Shown here in pieces: positions 1 to 8,083 of a stretch of 64,000 nucleotides of DNA. Source of the stretch: Candidatus Methanoperedens sp. (GTDB lineage Archaea > Halobacteriota > Methanosarcinia > Methanosarcinales > Methanoperedenaceae); contig JAHFDG010000011.1 in NCBI GenBank assembly GCA_023249105.1, forward strand, positions 1 through 64,000, in the 5' to 3' direction. Made by a program: the position numbers and the translations under genes. Numbering within the stretch: position 1 is the first letter of the stretch; each line of letters opens with the position of its first letter. A model generated the notes under the pieces. It had not been told where the DNA came from. It did not search any database and worked only from the letters and a program-made list of their open reading frames with translations.

Positions 1-175
1 TTTTCGAGTGGAATTAGCGGAAGGATTAAATTTTTCAACTGGAATTAAAAATAATATCAAATTTTTTTTGATATTTTGATTTTTTGAGATTCATTGACGC
101 TATTTTTGGGACAGCCTGTAGTATTGAATATTAAAAAAATTGAGAGACTGTTTAGGTCTCAGGAGAAAGTGAATT

Positions 176-376
176 ATGAACGCAGGAGAATTGATGTATA
201 AACGTGCAAAGGAGATGAATTTAATAGACCCAATTGTAAAACTTTGCATTGACGTAAGAAAAGAAGGGATGAAAATAGGTTCAGATAAATGGACTGTTCA
301 TGGGATGCTTAGGGATTTAGGCACAGAAATTACTAAAAAAGATGGTATAAGACTTCCCGCTCTTCATGAGGATTAG
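176..376 (+). CDS. Small hypothetical protein, 66 aa
   Basis: The ATG start follows a good ribosome site (aggaga) by about ten bases, and a strong hairpin plus T-tract lies just after the stop, so this looks like a real monocistronic gene. The protein is charged and soluble with no membrane segment or Cys/His metal motif. I do not recognise the family. It lies in an AT-rich accessory stretch next to a gene fragment and a tRNA. Confidence 0.5.
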   Translation: MNAGELMYKRAKEMNLIDPIVKLCIDVRKEGMKIGSDKWTVHGMLRDLGTEITKKDGIRLPALHED

Positions 377-393
377 TAGAGCAATCAAGGAAA

Positions 394-440
394 GTGAACA
401 CGAAGATAAAAAGGTGTTCACGTTCTCCTTTTATTTTTTT
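394..440 (+). terminator. Hairpin and T-tract terminator after the 66-aa gene
   Basis: Perfect 8-bp arms gtgaacac (394-401) and gtgttcac (414-421) enclose a 12-nt loop and are followed by a T-rich run (428-440). The position is right for ending the 66-aa gene. Confidence 0.55.
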
Positions 441-443
441 TAA

Positions 444-611
444 GGAAAAAGCCCTGTAGTAAACGTAAATACAATCAACCATAACGCCGTATTTAAGGAA
501 TATATTGTATCCAGACAACATTACCAACACAAACTGAACCCATCTCGGATTGTTCCTAGAAAAGAGGGAATTAAGGAAATGTGGAGGAAGGTATTTGAAC
601 TCGGAATATGA
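444..611 (+). pseudogene. Decayed 3' fragment of an unrecognised gene (copy A)
   Basis: An open frame without a start runs 55 codons from just after a stop (441-443) to TGA at 609-611. It contains the peptide VVNVNTINHNAVF and ends in WRKVFELGI. The segment 455-495 matches 60128-60168 at 35 of 41 bases, and there the same frame reads VVNVTSIDHNPVF. Two shared in-frame pieces suggest remnants of one gene family. The family is not recognised. Confidence 0.4.
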
Positions 612-721
612 ACTGAGTAAAAAGCGGAGTAAGGTTCACTCCGAAAAGGGAACAAATAAAGGGTAGTAAACCTTTACAGCGTCAGGTTAATAGCTAACAA
701 ACTATATTAAAACATATTCGT

Positions 722-807
722 GCCGAGGTGGCAGAGCGGACTAACGCGGCAGGCTCGAGACCTGTTTTACCTTCTGGTAAGCTAGGGTTCAAATCCCTAC
801 CTCGGCG
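722..807 (+). tRNA. tRNA-Ser (anticodon CGA)
   Basis: The acceptor arms GCCGAGG (722-728) and CCTCGGC (800-806) pair perfectly. The anticodon loop CTCGAGA gives CGA, and there is a long class II variable arm (ttaccttctggtaa). The discriminator base is G. The CCA end is not encoded. Confidence 0.95.
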
Positions 808-840
808 TGATTTAGGCGTTCAAGCCAACATGAATGTAAG

Positions 841-890
841 CTATATAAATACTTTGAATTACCTATATAGTTAAACTATATAAATATATG
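841..890 (+). promoter_or_regulatory. TATA region with a palindromic operator candidate for the AbiEi-like gene
   Basis: The motif ctatataaat occurs twice (841-850 and 876-885). The second copy is part of an inverted repeat, tatatag-ttaaa-ctatata (864-882). It lies about 26 bases before the ATG at 908. A palindrome over the TATA box fits autorepression by the winged-helix protein encoded downstream; that role is inferred. Confidence 0.4.
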
Positions 891-907
891 ATGTTACATT
901 CATAATT

Positions 908-1489
908 ATGCGCGGAAAAGTAAGAGATAGAATACTCAGAGTTCTCGCAAATAATCCTTCCGGGAATATGAGTAAATATGAGATGGCCAAGCAGGCTGGC
1001 TCCACTTATCCATGGGTAAGGGAGTTTTTCTTAAAACTGGAAGAGATGGGACTGGTAAAAGGCACAAAAGTATTGGATTATCCTGCCCTGTTACGCTACT
1101 GGCAGTCAGTTTATATCAAGCACAAATACAGGGAGTACATAGTCAAAGAGCCTTTGAAGCTACTCAAAGATTGTAAATTACCTTACGCATTGACCACATA
1201 CCAGGCAGAAAATCTCATCCAGAATTACCTGTTTCCAAGTAGAGTCGATGTCTATATAAAAGAGGGCGATTGGAAACAGTGGCACGATATGATCTCAAAG
1301 AAGGGACTGGTAGGCAAAGGAAATCTGCGGCTATTGCTTGCGCAAGAGCATGTTTTTTATAAGTCCTTTGAGAAGGATGGTTTAAAAATAGTTTCAACCC
1401 CTCAGTTGACCGTTGATCTGATGATTGAGGGAGGAGTATGTGTCGAGGCTGCAGAACTGCTTATCGAGAAGGTTATGAAAAATGTATGA
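908..1489 (+). CDS. Winged-helix AbiEi-like antitoxin / transcriptional regulator
   Basis: This 193-aa protein has an N-terminal winged helix (about residues 3-55, with the recognition segment GSTYPWVREF) and a C-terminal region ending TPQLTVDLMIEGGVCVEAAELL, a layout seen in AbiEi-type antitoxins of type IV toxin-antitoxin systems. These antitoxins repress their own operon. The next frame starts inside its last codons (1482), as expected for a coupled AbiEi-AbiEii pair, but that partner is broken. The antitoxin itself looks complete. The family call rests on fold and context. Confidence 0.6.
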   Translation: MRGKVRDRILRVLANNPSGNMSKYEMAKQAGSTYPWVREFFLKLEEMGLVKGTKVLDYPALLRYWQSVYIKHKYREYIVKEPLKLLKDCKLPYALTTYQAENLIQNYLFPSRVDVYIKEGDWKQWHDMISKKGLVGKGNLRLLLAQEHVFYKSFEKDGLKIVSTPQLTVDLMIEGGVCVEAAELLIEKVMKNV

Positions 1490-1766
1490 ACCGCATGAGA
1501 TAGAAATTTCTTATAGATATCTTAAAACAGTGGTTAGCAGACTCGAAGAACCAATTTGTTTAATAGGTGGATGGGTTTTAACGGACGGTGAAGGGTCATA
1601 CATTATTCCAACCGGAACAAAAATCACAGAAAGCGCTTCATGGTCGGTTTTCGGCAAAACGTATAATCCGACAAGATACACGAGGGGCCTTTATCTGGCT
1701 AACACACATGATTCAGTAACACTGTTAGACAGGAGCGGCAATGTTATTGATGGGTATGCTTGGTGA
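1482..1766 (+). pseudogene. Chimeric remnant: AbiEii-like toxin N-terminus joined to a lamin-tail-like C-terminus
   Basis: The first 31 residues, ending LEEPICLIGGW, look like the start of an AbiEii-type nucleotidyltransferase, whose active-site region begins with a GGW-like motif. The frame overlaps the AbiEi-like gene by 8 bases. From the Trp on (WVLTDGEGSY to the end) the protein instead resembles the last strands of a lamin-tail domain. The joint at the shared Gly-Trp suggests a deletion through microhomology that fused two unrelated genes. No polymerase catalytic Asp residues remain, so toxin activity is unlikely. A real short fusion gene cannot be excluded. Confidence 0.45.
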
Positions 1767-2061
1767 TATAAGCGCGCAGGTTCGACATCGATAACCCCGG
1801 GCGGGAATCTCCACAGACCATTTGCGGCCGTGTTTTATGAATTCATTCTTGGCTTTATATGCCAAAAACGCTAACAAGCCCTGTACCCCTTCAAGTACGG
1901 GGTTATAGATGATTGCAGTTACGTTCATACCATTTGACTGCGGACGATAGGCGTTTATCATGCTCTCAAAAGGCGATAGGAACCCAAAACATCCTTATTC
2001 GATTAAAATAGGAAATTATAAGTCCTTTTAACACTGTGAATCAAAAATAGGAGGGTAATAT
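1767..2061. other. Intergenic stretch, no supported gene
   Basis: A complementary open frame (1725-1961) runs through here, but it starts near a weak site and its last third only shadows the chimeric gene, so I do not call it. The sequence agrees with decayed coding DNA after a deletion. A good ribosome site (ggaggg, about 2050-2055) lies at its right end. Confidence 0.4.
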
Positions 2062-2103
2062 ATGGAAAAGCTGAGCCATGTATATGAGATTCCCAAACCT
2101 TAA
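2062..2103 (+). CDS. Possible 13-aa leader ORF before the PH-domain gene
   Basis: The ATG follows a near-ideal Shine-Dalgarno (aggagggt) at 6-7 bases. The 13-codon frame (MEKLSHVYEIPKP) stops 11 bases before the ATG of the next gene. The site is stronger than that of the gene it precedes. It could be a translated leader, or the trimmed 5' end of a lost gene. There is no protein-level evidence. Confidence 0.25.
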   Translation: MEKLSHVYEIPKP

Positions 2104-2114
2104 GGTGAACTTTT

Positions 2115-2711
2115 ATGGCAGAAATTAAAGAAATAAAAATCAGTGAAGAATTTAGACCAGCTCCACAATTTAAAAAGCTCTATTACATTTATTTATTGTT
2201 AGCAATTGTCTTTGGTATTTTACCATGGTACATTCCTGTTTTACTTTCTGCCCCATTTACAGTAATTCTAGGCCTTTTAATATCTATTCCTGCTATTTTG
2301 ATATTCGTATCCTACTGGATCCCAAAATACTACGATACGATGCTTTACAAACTTACTCAAAATGAAATCGTTTGGAGAAGAGGAGTATGGTTCAAAAACA
2401 CAGGAATTGTGCCTTACAACAGAATAACCAATATCGATATTGTCCAAGGTCCTGTTTCAAGAAGTTTTGGAATAGCATCGATCAAAATTCAAACCGCTGG
2501 CTATTCGGGCCCATCAGGCGGTGGAGGTATGCTAGCCGAAATAAGAATTGAAGGAATGGAACAATTTGAGGATTTGAGAGAGTTAATAATGGGATTTGTG
2601 AGAGGCAAAAAACCCCTGGCAGTAGAAACTTACGAAGAAGATATTAACATGAAGATTCTTGATGAATTAGTTAAGATTAGAGGGCTCATGGAAAAATCCT
2701 CCCGAAATTAA
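2115..2711 (+). CDS. PH-domain (bPH2 / DUF304, YdbS-like) membrane protein
   Basis: This 198-aa protein has two membrane helices (about residues 25-45 and 50-70), followed by a bacterial PH-like domain beginning YKLTQNEIVWRRG and including the typical PYNRITNIDIVQGPVSRSFGIASIKIQTAG stretch (key residues R-I-T-N, G-P-x-x-R-x-F-G). YdbS/DUF304 proteins are small membrane proteins of poorly known role, some linked to envelope stress. A flexible charged tail follows. Length is normal for the family, and the start is preceded by ggtgaac. Confidence 0.75.
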   Translation: MAEIKEIKISEEFRPAPQFKKLYYIYLLLAIVFGILPWYIPVLLSAPFTVILGLLISIPAILIFVSYWIPKYYDTMLYKLTQNEIVWRRGVWFKNTGIVPYNRITNIDIVQGPVSRSFGIASIKIQTAGYSGPSGGGGMLAEIRIEGMEQFEDLRELIMGFVRGKKPLAVETYEEDINMKILDELVKIRGLMEKSSRN

Positions 2712-2943
2712 GGTAAATAAAGTTAGGGTAGACAGAGCGATTATTGAATTTAGAGACTGTGCCAAGATGTTATTTTTAATCGACTCACCCCCACAAAATA
2801 CTGCGCCTGAATTGAGATACTGAGTAACCGACCACGCAATGAAATTTGCAGGGCCTCCGGGCGGATCTCCGGGGACTCGGCATAATCGGTTTCCCTGATT
2901 TCTGTGCTTCAAGTCAGGCGGACGCTTATAAAATTGAATTATA

Positions 2944-4413
2944 CTATTTGGCTCTGATATTGGATACGATCCTGACCTTTGGGTAGCCCGCCCTGCCGTG
3001 GAACTCGTCGAAACTGTTATAATCTGGTGTTGAATTAAGCTTCCGGCATAGCGTTTCTATTTGGGACTTGAAACTGGAGTCTATCCAAAGCTCTACGAGC
3101 CCTCCTGACCGGAGGCACCTCATCATCTCGTCAATATTCTTATCTGTCAGTGGGGCGCCTTGCATAGTTATGTAGTCCGCAAATCCATCCTTGAATGGAT
3201 ACTGTGGGGGCGGGTTCCAAGATATCCCTCCTGGCAATAACACCAGTAACGGTATATTTCCATAAGGTGGCTGCGAATCTTTATCCTTTGTATTCAAGTT
3301 TATCGCACCATCAAACCCCGATTCAACCCCTCCAACAATATGGTGTCCTTCGCCCCCAACGTCCAGATGGATTTTGTATGAAGAATCGATATTTATATCA
3401 CTTCTGCCTGCAAACCTGTTTGGATCTTTAGTGGCAGGTATGCCCACCTTGGCAACGATGTTGTCTACTATCTGTTGTGTAGACATTCTTGGGGGCTTGG
3501 ATGGCTCTTTCTGTGCTTGACTAATCCAGTACATTTCGACTGCAATTCCTACTATTGCGATGAATACAGGAATTAAAATCAAAACAAAGGGGAATCCCAA
3601 AAGCTGTGCATGGTTCTTGAGGTTGTACTTGTCTTCTGCATCGTCCAGCGAGGGAAAAACCTCATCGCCTGCGAGTATATCCACTCCAGATTGGTCAACG
3701 TTCACCATGAACACGAACACATCCCCTACAAGACCGTTCAACGTGGATGCATAAGCATAGCTTGCCTGAAACCATCCGCCGATGGTGAACACAGTTGGTA
3801 ATTGTGGCCGGTCAGCGGGTTGCACGCTTCCGCTCAGGTCGTGCTCCGCATCCATGCTGCCATCTATGTAAAAGTTGAGTTTTCTCGTCAAGTGGTCGTA
3901 GGTCACGAGCACATGGTGCCACTCGTCGATCGATATCTTGCCATTTGAGTAAAGCGGTATAGCCTGGTTGTCCGGATTAGTGGCGTGGTCGTAGTAGAAC
4001 CAGAAAAGTAACTTTCCGTCAGTATGACTCACTGAAAGTCTTCCAAAAAGAGTGCCCCATTCGCTTGCCTGGGGGTCAACGTTCGCATAAGCCTTAAGGT
4101 TCACCCATACCGACAACGTATACTGGTTCGCATACCTCCCCATGTATGGCAGGTTAATGTACGCGCCACTTGTGGTAAAATCTGCTGCAGAACCCCACTT
4201 TCCTGGGGAGAACTTTACTTGTGCGCTGGGCGTTCCATTCAATTTGTGCCCGCCGTAGTCGTTTGCATCGCCCTTTAGGGGATAATATGCGAGCAGGTCT
4301 TGCTGTAATCGTGTTATATCACTCATGTGCATTTCCCCATGTGTATTTCCATTATTGTCATCTTTTAGTTCCTCCCTCTCCGGATATGGTTTCCATTCAA
4401 TTTTAGTATTCAA
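2944..4413 (-). CDS. LamG (concanavalin A-like) domain membrane protein
   Basis: This 489-aa protein has an N-terminal LamG/Laminin_G_3 domain (about residues 38-245), visible in motifs such as YTLSVWVNL, DEWHHVLVTYDH and KLNFYIDG. A single membrane helix (about 268-292, LLGFPFVLILIPVFIAIVGI) and an unrecognised C-terminal domain of about 190 aa follow. LamG domains bind glycans or proteins, often at the cell surface. There is no classical signal peptide, so the topology is uncertain. The gene stands alone and is divergent from the ATPase gene. Confidence 0.65.
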   Translation of the reverse strand: MNTKIEWKPYPEREELKDDNNGNTHGEMHMSDITRLQQDLLAYYPLKGDANDYGGHKLNGTPSAQVKFSPGKWGSAADFTTSGAYINLPYMGRYANQYTLSVWVNLKAYANVDPQASEWGTLFGRLSVSHTDGKLLFWFYYDHATNPDNQAIPLYSNGKISIDEWHHVLVTYDHLTRKLNFYIDGSMDAEHDLSGSVQPADRPQLPTVFTIGGWFQASYAYASTLNGLVGDVFVFMVNVDQSGVDILAGDEVFPSLDDAEDKYNLKNHAQLLGFPFVLILIPVFIAIVGIAVEMYWISQAQKEPSKPPRMSTQQIVDNIVAKVGIPATKDPNRFAGRSDINIDSSYKIHLDVGGEGHHIVGGVESGFDGAINLNTKDKDSQPPYGNIPLLVLLPGGISWNPPPQYPFKDGFADYITMQGAPLTDKNIDEMMRCLRSGGLVELWIDSSFKSQIETLCRKLNSTPDYNSFDEFHGRAGYPKVRIVSNIRAK

Positions 4414-4595
4414 TTATACTTTTTACATATATAATAACCAAAATGAATTATTATTTATACCACCATAATGAAAAACAAATCTATGGTATTTAAGCATTTC
4501 GAAATTATTTTTATGTGGTTAAAATATATTAATTAGAGGTCACAAACCCGAACAGTCGATTAATTTAAATATCATAAAGTTATCTTTACGATAAT

Positions 4596-5921
4596 ATGGA
4601 TAATCATAAAGATAAGTTGAGATCAGTAATTGAAGAATACTTGAGAAAAGAACTACCAGACTCGAAAGAGAGAGCGACCAGTCTGAAAATAGAAAGCGAT
4701 CTGATAAATGATATCGTGGGTCCGAGGCGGGCTGGAAAGACTTATTTAATGTACTTTACCATAAAAAAACTTCTGAGTACCGGGATAGAAAAAGAAGCCA
4801 CCATATACATAAACTTTGAAAACAGAAAACTGCTGCCTTTAACTCCAGAATATTTTAATGATTTAATAGATGTTATCCATGCTAAGAGGCTTTTCGAAAA
4901 ACATGAGACGGTATTCATTTTCCTTGATGAGGTCCAGAGGATCGAGGATTGGGAAAAATACATAAGAAGCATATACGACGAATTTAAAGGGAAAATAAAG
5001 ATATTTGTGTCCGGTTCGACTTCAAAACTGACAGAATCCGAACTTAGTTATTTGCTCACCGGCCGGCATTTAACAACACAGGTCTATCCATTAAGCTTCA
5101 GAGAATTCCTATCATTCAAAGGTTTCGATATAAAAGAATATTTTATCGAGGAAGATATCGCCTTGATAAAAGAATATTTCAGAGAATACTTAGAGTTTGG
5201 GGGATTTCCGGAAGTCGCTCTGCTCGGGTCAGGGAAAGAAGAACTAGTACAAACATTATTTTCAGATATAATAAATAGAGACATACTCCCAAAAGCAAAA
5301 CGAAGGGGCGAAATTATTGAGGACCTTGCGTATTTCTTATGTTCAAACTCAGGAAAACTGGCAAGTTTCGGAAAGTTAACAGGTACACTGAACTCGATGG
5401 GGATTAAAGTGTCAGTACCTACTTTCGAGAAATACTTCTCAATTATGAAGGAAGCGTTCCTTTTCTTTGACCTAACAATATACTCATACAAAGTTAAGGA
5501 TCAGATGCAGTATCCCAGAAAGATATACTGTGTAGACCCGGGTTTTATAAATTTTGCAGGGTTTAAATTTTCAGAAGACAGAGGAAGATTAATGGAAAAT
5601 CTGGTTGCAATGGAACTGCAAAGGACAAAATCCAAAAGTCCTTTGATTGAGATATTTTATTGGAAGGATCACCAGGGAAGGGAAGTTGATTTTGTTATCA
5701 GAAAAGGTCTTGAGGTAAAGCAGCTCATCCAAGTGACAGAAGCTTCAAACAGAGAGGAAATACAAAAAAGAGAGAATACGGGACTGTTGAGGGCAGACGA
5801 AGAATTTAAATGCAACAATTTGCTTGTAATAACCTGGGAGTTTGAAGGAGAAGAGATAATAGATGGCAAAAAAATTGTTTATAAGCCGTTGTGGAAATGG
5901 CTTTTAAAATGTTCTGAATAA
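4596..5921 (+). CDS. AAA ATPase with DUF4143 C-terminal domain
   Basis: This 441-aa protein shows a Walker A (GPRRAGKTYLMYF, about residues 40-52), a Walker B (VFIFLDEVQRIEDW) and a sensor-type serine segment (IFVSGSTSKL). The region LTGRHLTTQVYPLSFREFL is typical of the AAA_14/DUF4143 family. The C-terminal part has a restriction-like fold signature (EIFYWKDHQGREVDFVI, with D and E..K). These ATPases are common in archaea and some bacteria; their role is poorly known. The gene is complete. Confidence 0.85.
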   Translation: MDNHKDKLRSVIEEYLRKELPDSKERATSLKIESDLINDIVGPRRAGKTYLMYFTIKKLLSTGIEKEATIYINFENRKLLPLTPEYFNDLIDVIHAKRLFEKHETVFIFLDEVQRIEDWEKYIRSIYDEFKGKIKIFVSGSTSKLTESELSYLLTGRHLTTQVYPLSFREFLSFKGFDIKEYFIEEDIALIKEYFREYLEFGGFPEVALLGSGKEELVQTLFSDIINRDILPKAKRRGEIIEDLAYFLCSNSGKLASFGKLTGTLNSMGIKVSVPTFEKYFSIMKEAFLFFDLTIYSYKVKDQMQYPRKIYCVDPGFINFAGFKFSEDRGRLMENLVAMELQRTKSKSPLIEIFYWKDHQGREVDFVIRKGLEVKQLIQVTEASNREEIQKRENTGLLRADEEFKCNNLLVITWEFEGEEIIDGKKIVYKPLWKWLLKCSE

Positions 5922-5999
5922 CCCAGGGCTGTGGTTTGCGATATCAGGGAACTTTGCAGGTACTGTCAAGTCTTCGTCAGGTAAAAGTAAATCGCTCAT
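5904..5999 (-). pseudogene. Possible 5' fragment of a lost gene, 31 codons
   Basis: A minus-strand ATG at 5999 opens a protein-like frame (MSDLLLPDEDLTVPAKFPDI...) that stops within the end of the convergent ATPase gene. The composition looks coding, but the frame is too short for a domain. It may be the leftover start of a gene cut off when the ATPase gene arrived. The protein is not recognised. Confidence 0.25.
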
Positions 6000-6163
6000 C
6001 TCAAGAAGGCAGCCACGAACGATATAATAATATATATAATATTTACAAAAACAGATTAGACAGAACCATCTTGTATAATACTTAATCGATTTTTCAACAT
6101 TAGTTGAATCGTATAATCTTTCATGACTTTACTAATATTAGGGAATCCTAAATTTACTGGGGC

Positions 6164-7036
6164 ATGGGATTCAAAGCAACAATACATCTTCTTAATGCTT
6201 CAACATTGGTGGCGGTTTCAGGAGCTTTCAGGCTCTTCATAGCAGTTTTATTTCTGGGAACAGAACCCAGAGTTTTAGCTTGTATAGCAGGTGGTCTTGT
6301 GATATATACAATATATACTCTGGATAGGGCACTTGAATGCAAAGAAGACATCGTGAACAGAAGCGAATTAACAGGTTCAAGAAAGGATATTGCCCTTCTT
6401 GTGTCCGTCTCAGCTTTTAGCATTGGAACCTATATTTTATTCGAAGAGGGATTATATATTCTGCCTTTTCTACCACTTGTAGTTGGTTATTTGTATAGCA
6501 AAGGCATAAAAATCTGTGGGTCAAATTTGAAGCTTAAGGGCGGCCTTGGAGTTAAGAATCTAGTTGTTGCTTTGACGTGGGGATCCTTTATCACCGGGAT
6601 TGCGGGAAAATCTGTAAACAATATTATTCCGTTAATTTTTGTTTTCTCTTTTTTCAGCAGCAAGGTTTTCATAAACTCGATAATATATGATTTTAAAGAT
6701 GTAAAGGGCGATTCGCTGGCTGGTATTAGAACTTTACCTGTACAGTTAGGTGAAAAGAAGACCAAGGCTTTTCTTTCGATTGTGCATATAATGATACATT
6801 TAGGTATGCTCCTAGCGACTATTATGAGATTCATTGTGTTTGAACCAATAATACTTTTGTATAGTTTCACTGCTGGCATAATCTGCATTAATTATTATTC
6901 CGTAGCTACCGAAACCGAACCAAGAGCCAGAAAACTTATACGTGAGTTCTTGGTCGATGGTGAATCTACTACTGAAGTTAGCCTGCGTCTACTTATAAAC
7001 TCTTTATTTCTTCGGAGCGCTCTTTATAATATTTGA
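6164..7036 (+). CDS. UbiA-family prenyltransferase
   Basis: This 290-aa integral membrane protein has about eight hydrophobic segments. The two Asp-rich motifs of UbiA enzymes are recognisable: a divergent first one in YTLDRALECKED (about residues 46-57) and a clear second one, YDFKDVKGDSLAGIRTLPVQLG (D-x-K-D-x-x-G-D). UbiA enzymes attach prenyl chains to aromatic or glycerol acceptors; in archaea they make DGGGP lipids or quinones. The first motif lacks the usual Asn, so the substrate is unknown. The 3' end overlaps the convergent FilR1 gene by 44 bases. Confidence 0.8.
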   Translation: MGFKATIHLLNASTLVAVSGAFRLFIAVLFLGTEPRVLACIAGGLVIYTIYTLDRALECKEDIVNRSELTGSRKDIALLVSVSAFSIGTYILFEEGLYILPFLPLVVGYLYSKGIKICGSNLKLKGGLGVKNLVVALTWGSFITGIAGKSVNNIIPLIFVFSFFSSKVFINSIIYDFKDVKGDSLAGIRTLPVQLGEKKTKAFLSIVHIMIHLGMLLATIMRFIVFEPIILLYSFTAGIICINYYSVATETEPRARKLIREFLVDGESTTEVSLRLLINSLFLRSALYNI

Positions 7037-7781
7037 AAAGTTCTTCTCCCCATTTTAAAGCAGATTTATCAAAACTTATCAAATCTCTTTGGGCATCGAA
7101 AGTACCATTTTTAAAGAAGAGAGAAAGGGAGAGAAATTTGCTGGTTACTACAAAAGCAAGTTTAATGTCATCATTTAAAATGTGTATGCTTGTATTATTG
7201 TAATCGGAAAATCTTTGGAGGATATTCCCATGCTCATTCTTAACTTTCTCAAAGACATCTTTAGTTAAGATTAGAGTAATGTGAACTTTTCGCTGAGCCA
7301 ACTGTAAAAAGAACGATGGATAGGCTGGATTAAATATCGGGGCGACTCCCATTACAAAATCTGATTGTGCAATATTTTCAAAAAATTCTGTATGTGGTTC
7401 GTACATATTTTCCAATCTATTTTCAATCAATCTGCAATTTCCTAATTCACCAATTCTTTCCAATAAGTGTTGTGGAATAGCTTCAACCAGATGTTTTTCC
7501 CAGAATTCTTCATTTTCTTCGATTACATGCAAAGTATTGATTAATGGCTGAAAAACCTTGGCTACAACTTTTCCGATTGGGGTTAGCACATAATGTTTAT
7601 TATCTTTGTAAATTAAATTCTTGGTTTCCATTTCCTTGATGCGGGGGAGAATCTCTGGAGAAGATATATTGAAATGGTCTCTAATTTCAGCTAAAGTCCT
7701 TGGTTCTTTGAGTAGCAAAAAGAGAATATTTTTTCGCTTCTCTGAAAATGCCAGAACACTTAACAGTCCTTTCGATTTCAT
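6993..7781 (-). CDS. FilR1-type winged-helix transcriptional regulator
   Basis: This is a 262-aa protein. The chosen ATG has aaggaag upstream; a TTG three codons earlier is also possible. An ArsR-like winged helix (about residues 10-75, RTLAEIRDHFNISSPEILPRI) precedes a FilR1/DUF1724 middle domain with the typical LxxxxPxHLLxRIGEL and MGVAPIFNPAYPSFF segments. The family is linked to methanogenesis regulation in Methanosarcina (Msr proteins) and filament formation in Methanothrix. The convergent UbiA gene may or may not be a target. Confidence 0.85.
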   Translation of the reverse strand: MKSKGLLSVLAFSEKRKNILFLLLKEPRTLAEIRDHFNISSPEILPRIKEMETKNLIYKDNKHYVLTPIGKVVAKVFQPLINTLHVIEENEEFWEKHLVEAIPQHLLERIGELGNCRLIENRLENMYEPHTEFFENIAQSDFVMGVAPIFNPAYPSFFLQLAQRKVHITLILTKDVFEKVKNEHGNILQRFSDYNNTSIHILNDDIKLAFVVTSKFLSLSLFFKNGTFDAQRDLISFDKSALKWGEELFKYYKERSEEIKSL

Positions 7782-8083
7782 CGGAATCAACTTCCTTGGA
7801 GATTTTTGATACCACTCAATTTAGTCTCTTCGGTTAGACTATAGATAAAGCTATCGGTGGACTAATCTGCGTGTAGAGTACGCATTCATTAAGAATTGGA
7901 ACTGTCAAACTTAGGTTATCAGTTAGATACTCAACGGCGGCAAATCACACTGAAATTATTTTTGATGAATATTCAAACCTGATTCAGTTTTAAAAAAAGT
8001 TTATTCGGATTCATATCACTTCAAGGAGCCTCTCTTTCTGAGGTCAAAAAGCACACCTTGCAGCAAGCTGCGGGGTATACAAT
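7782..8083. other. Intergenic stretch between the FilR1 gene and the RiPP operon end
   Basis: About 300 bases with no supported ORF. It holds the promoter side of the FilR1 gene and the downstream side of the RiPP operon. A short hairpin-like gcagc-aa-gctgc (about 8060-8071) lies just past the last RiPP gene and could serve as a terminator, but it has no T-tract. Confidence 0.35.

Noticed and set aside
333-530. Minus-strand 65-codon frame
   Set aside because: Crosses a terminator and the fragment on the plus strand; composition is hydrophobic shadow with no ribosome site.
1725-1961. Minus-strand 78-codon frame with protein-like start (MINAYRPQSNGMNV)
   Set aside because: Its last third shadows the chimeric gene, no ribosome site or family is seen; at best a fragment.
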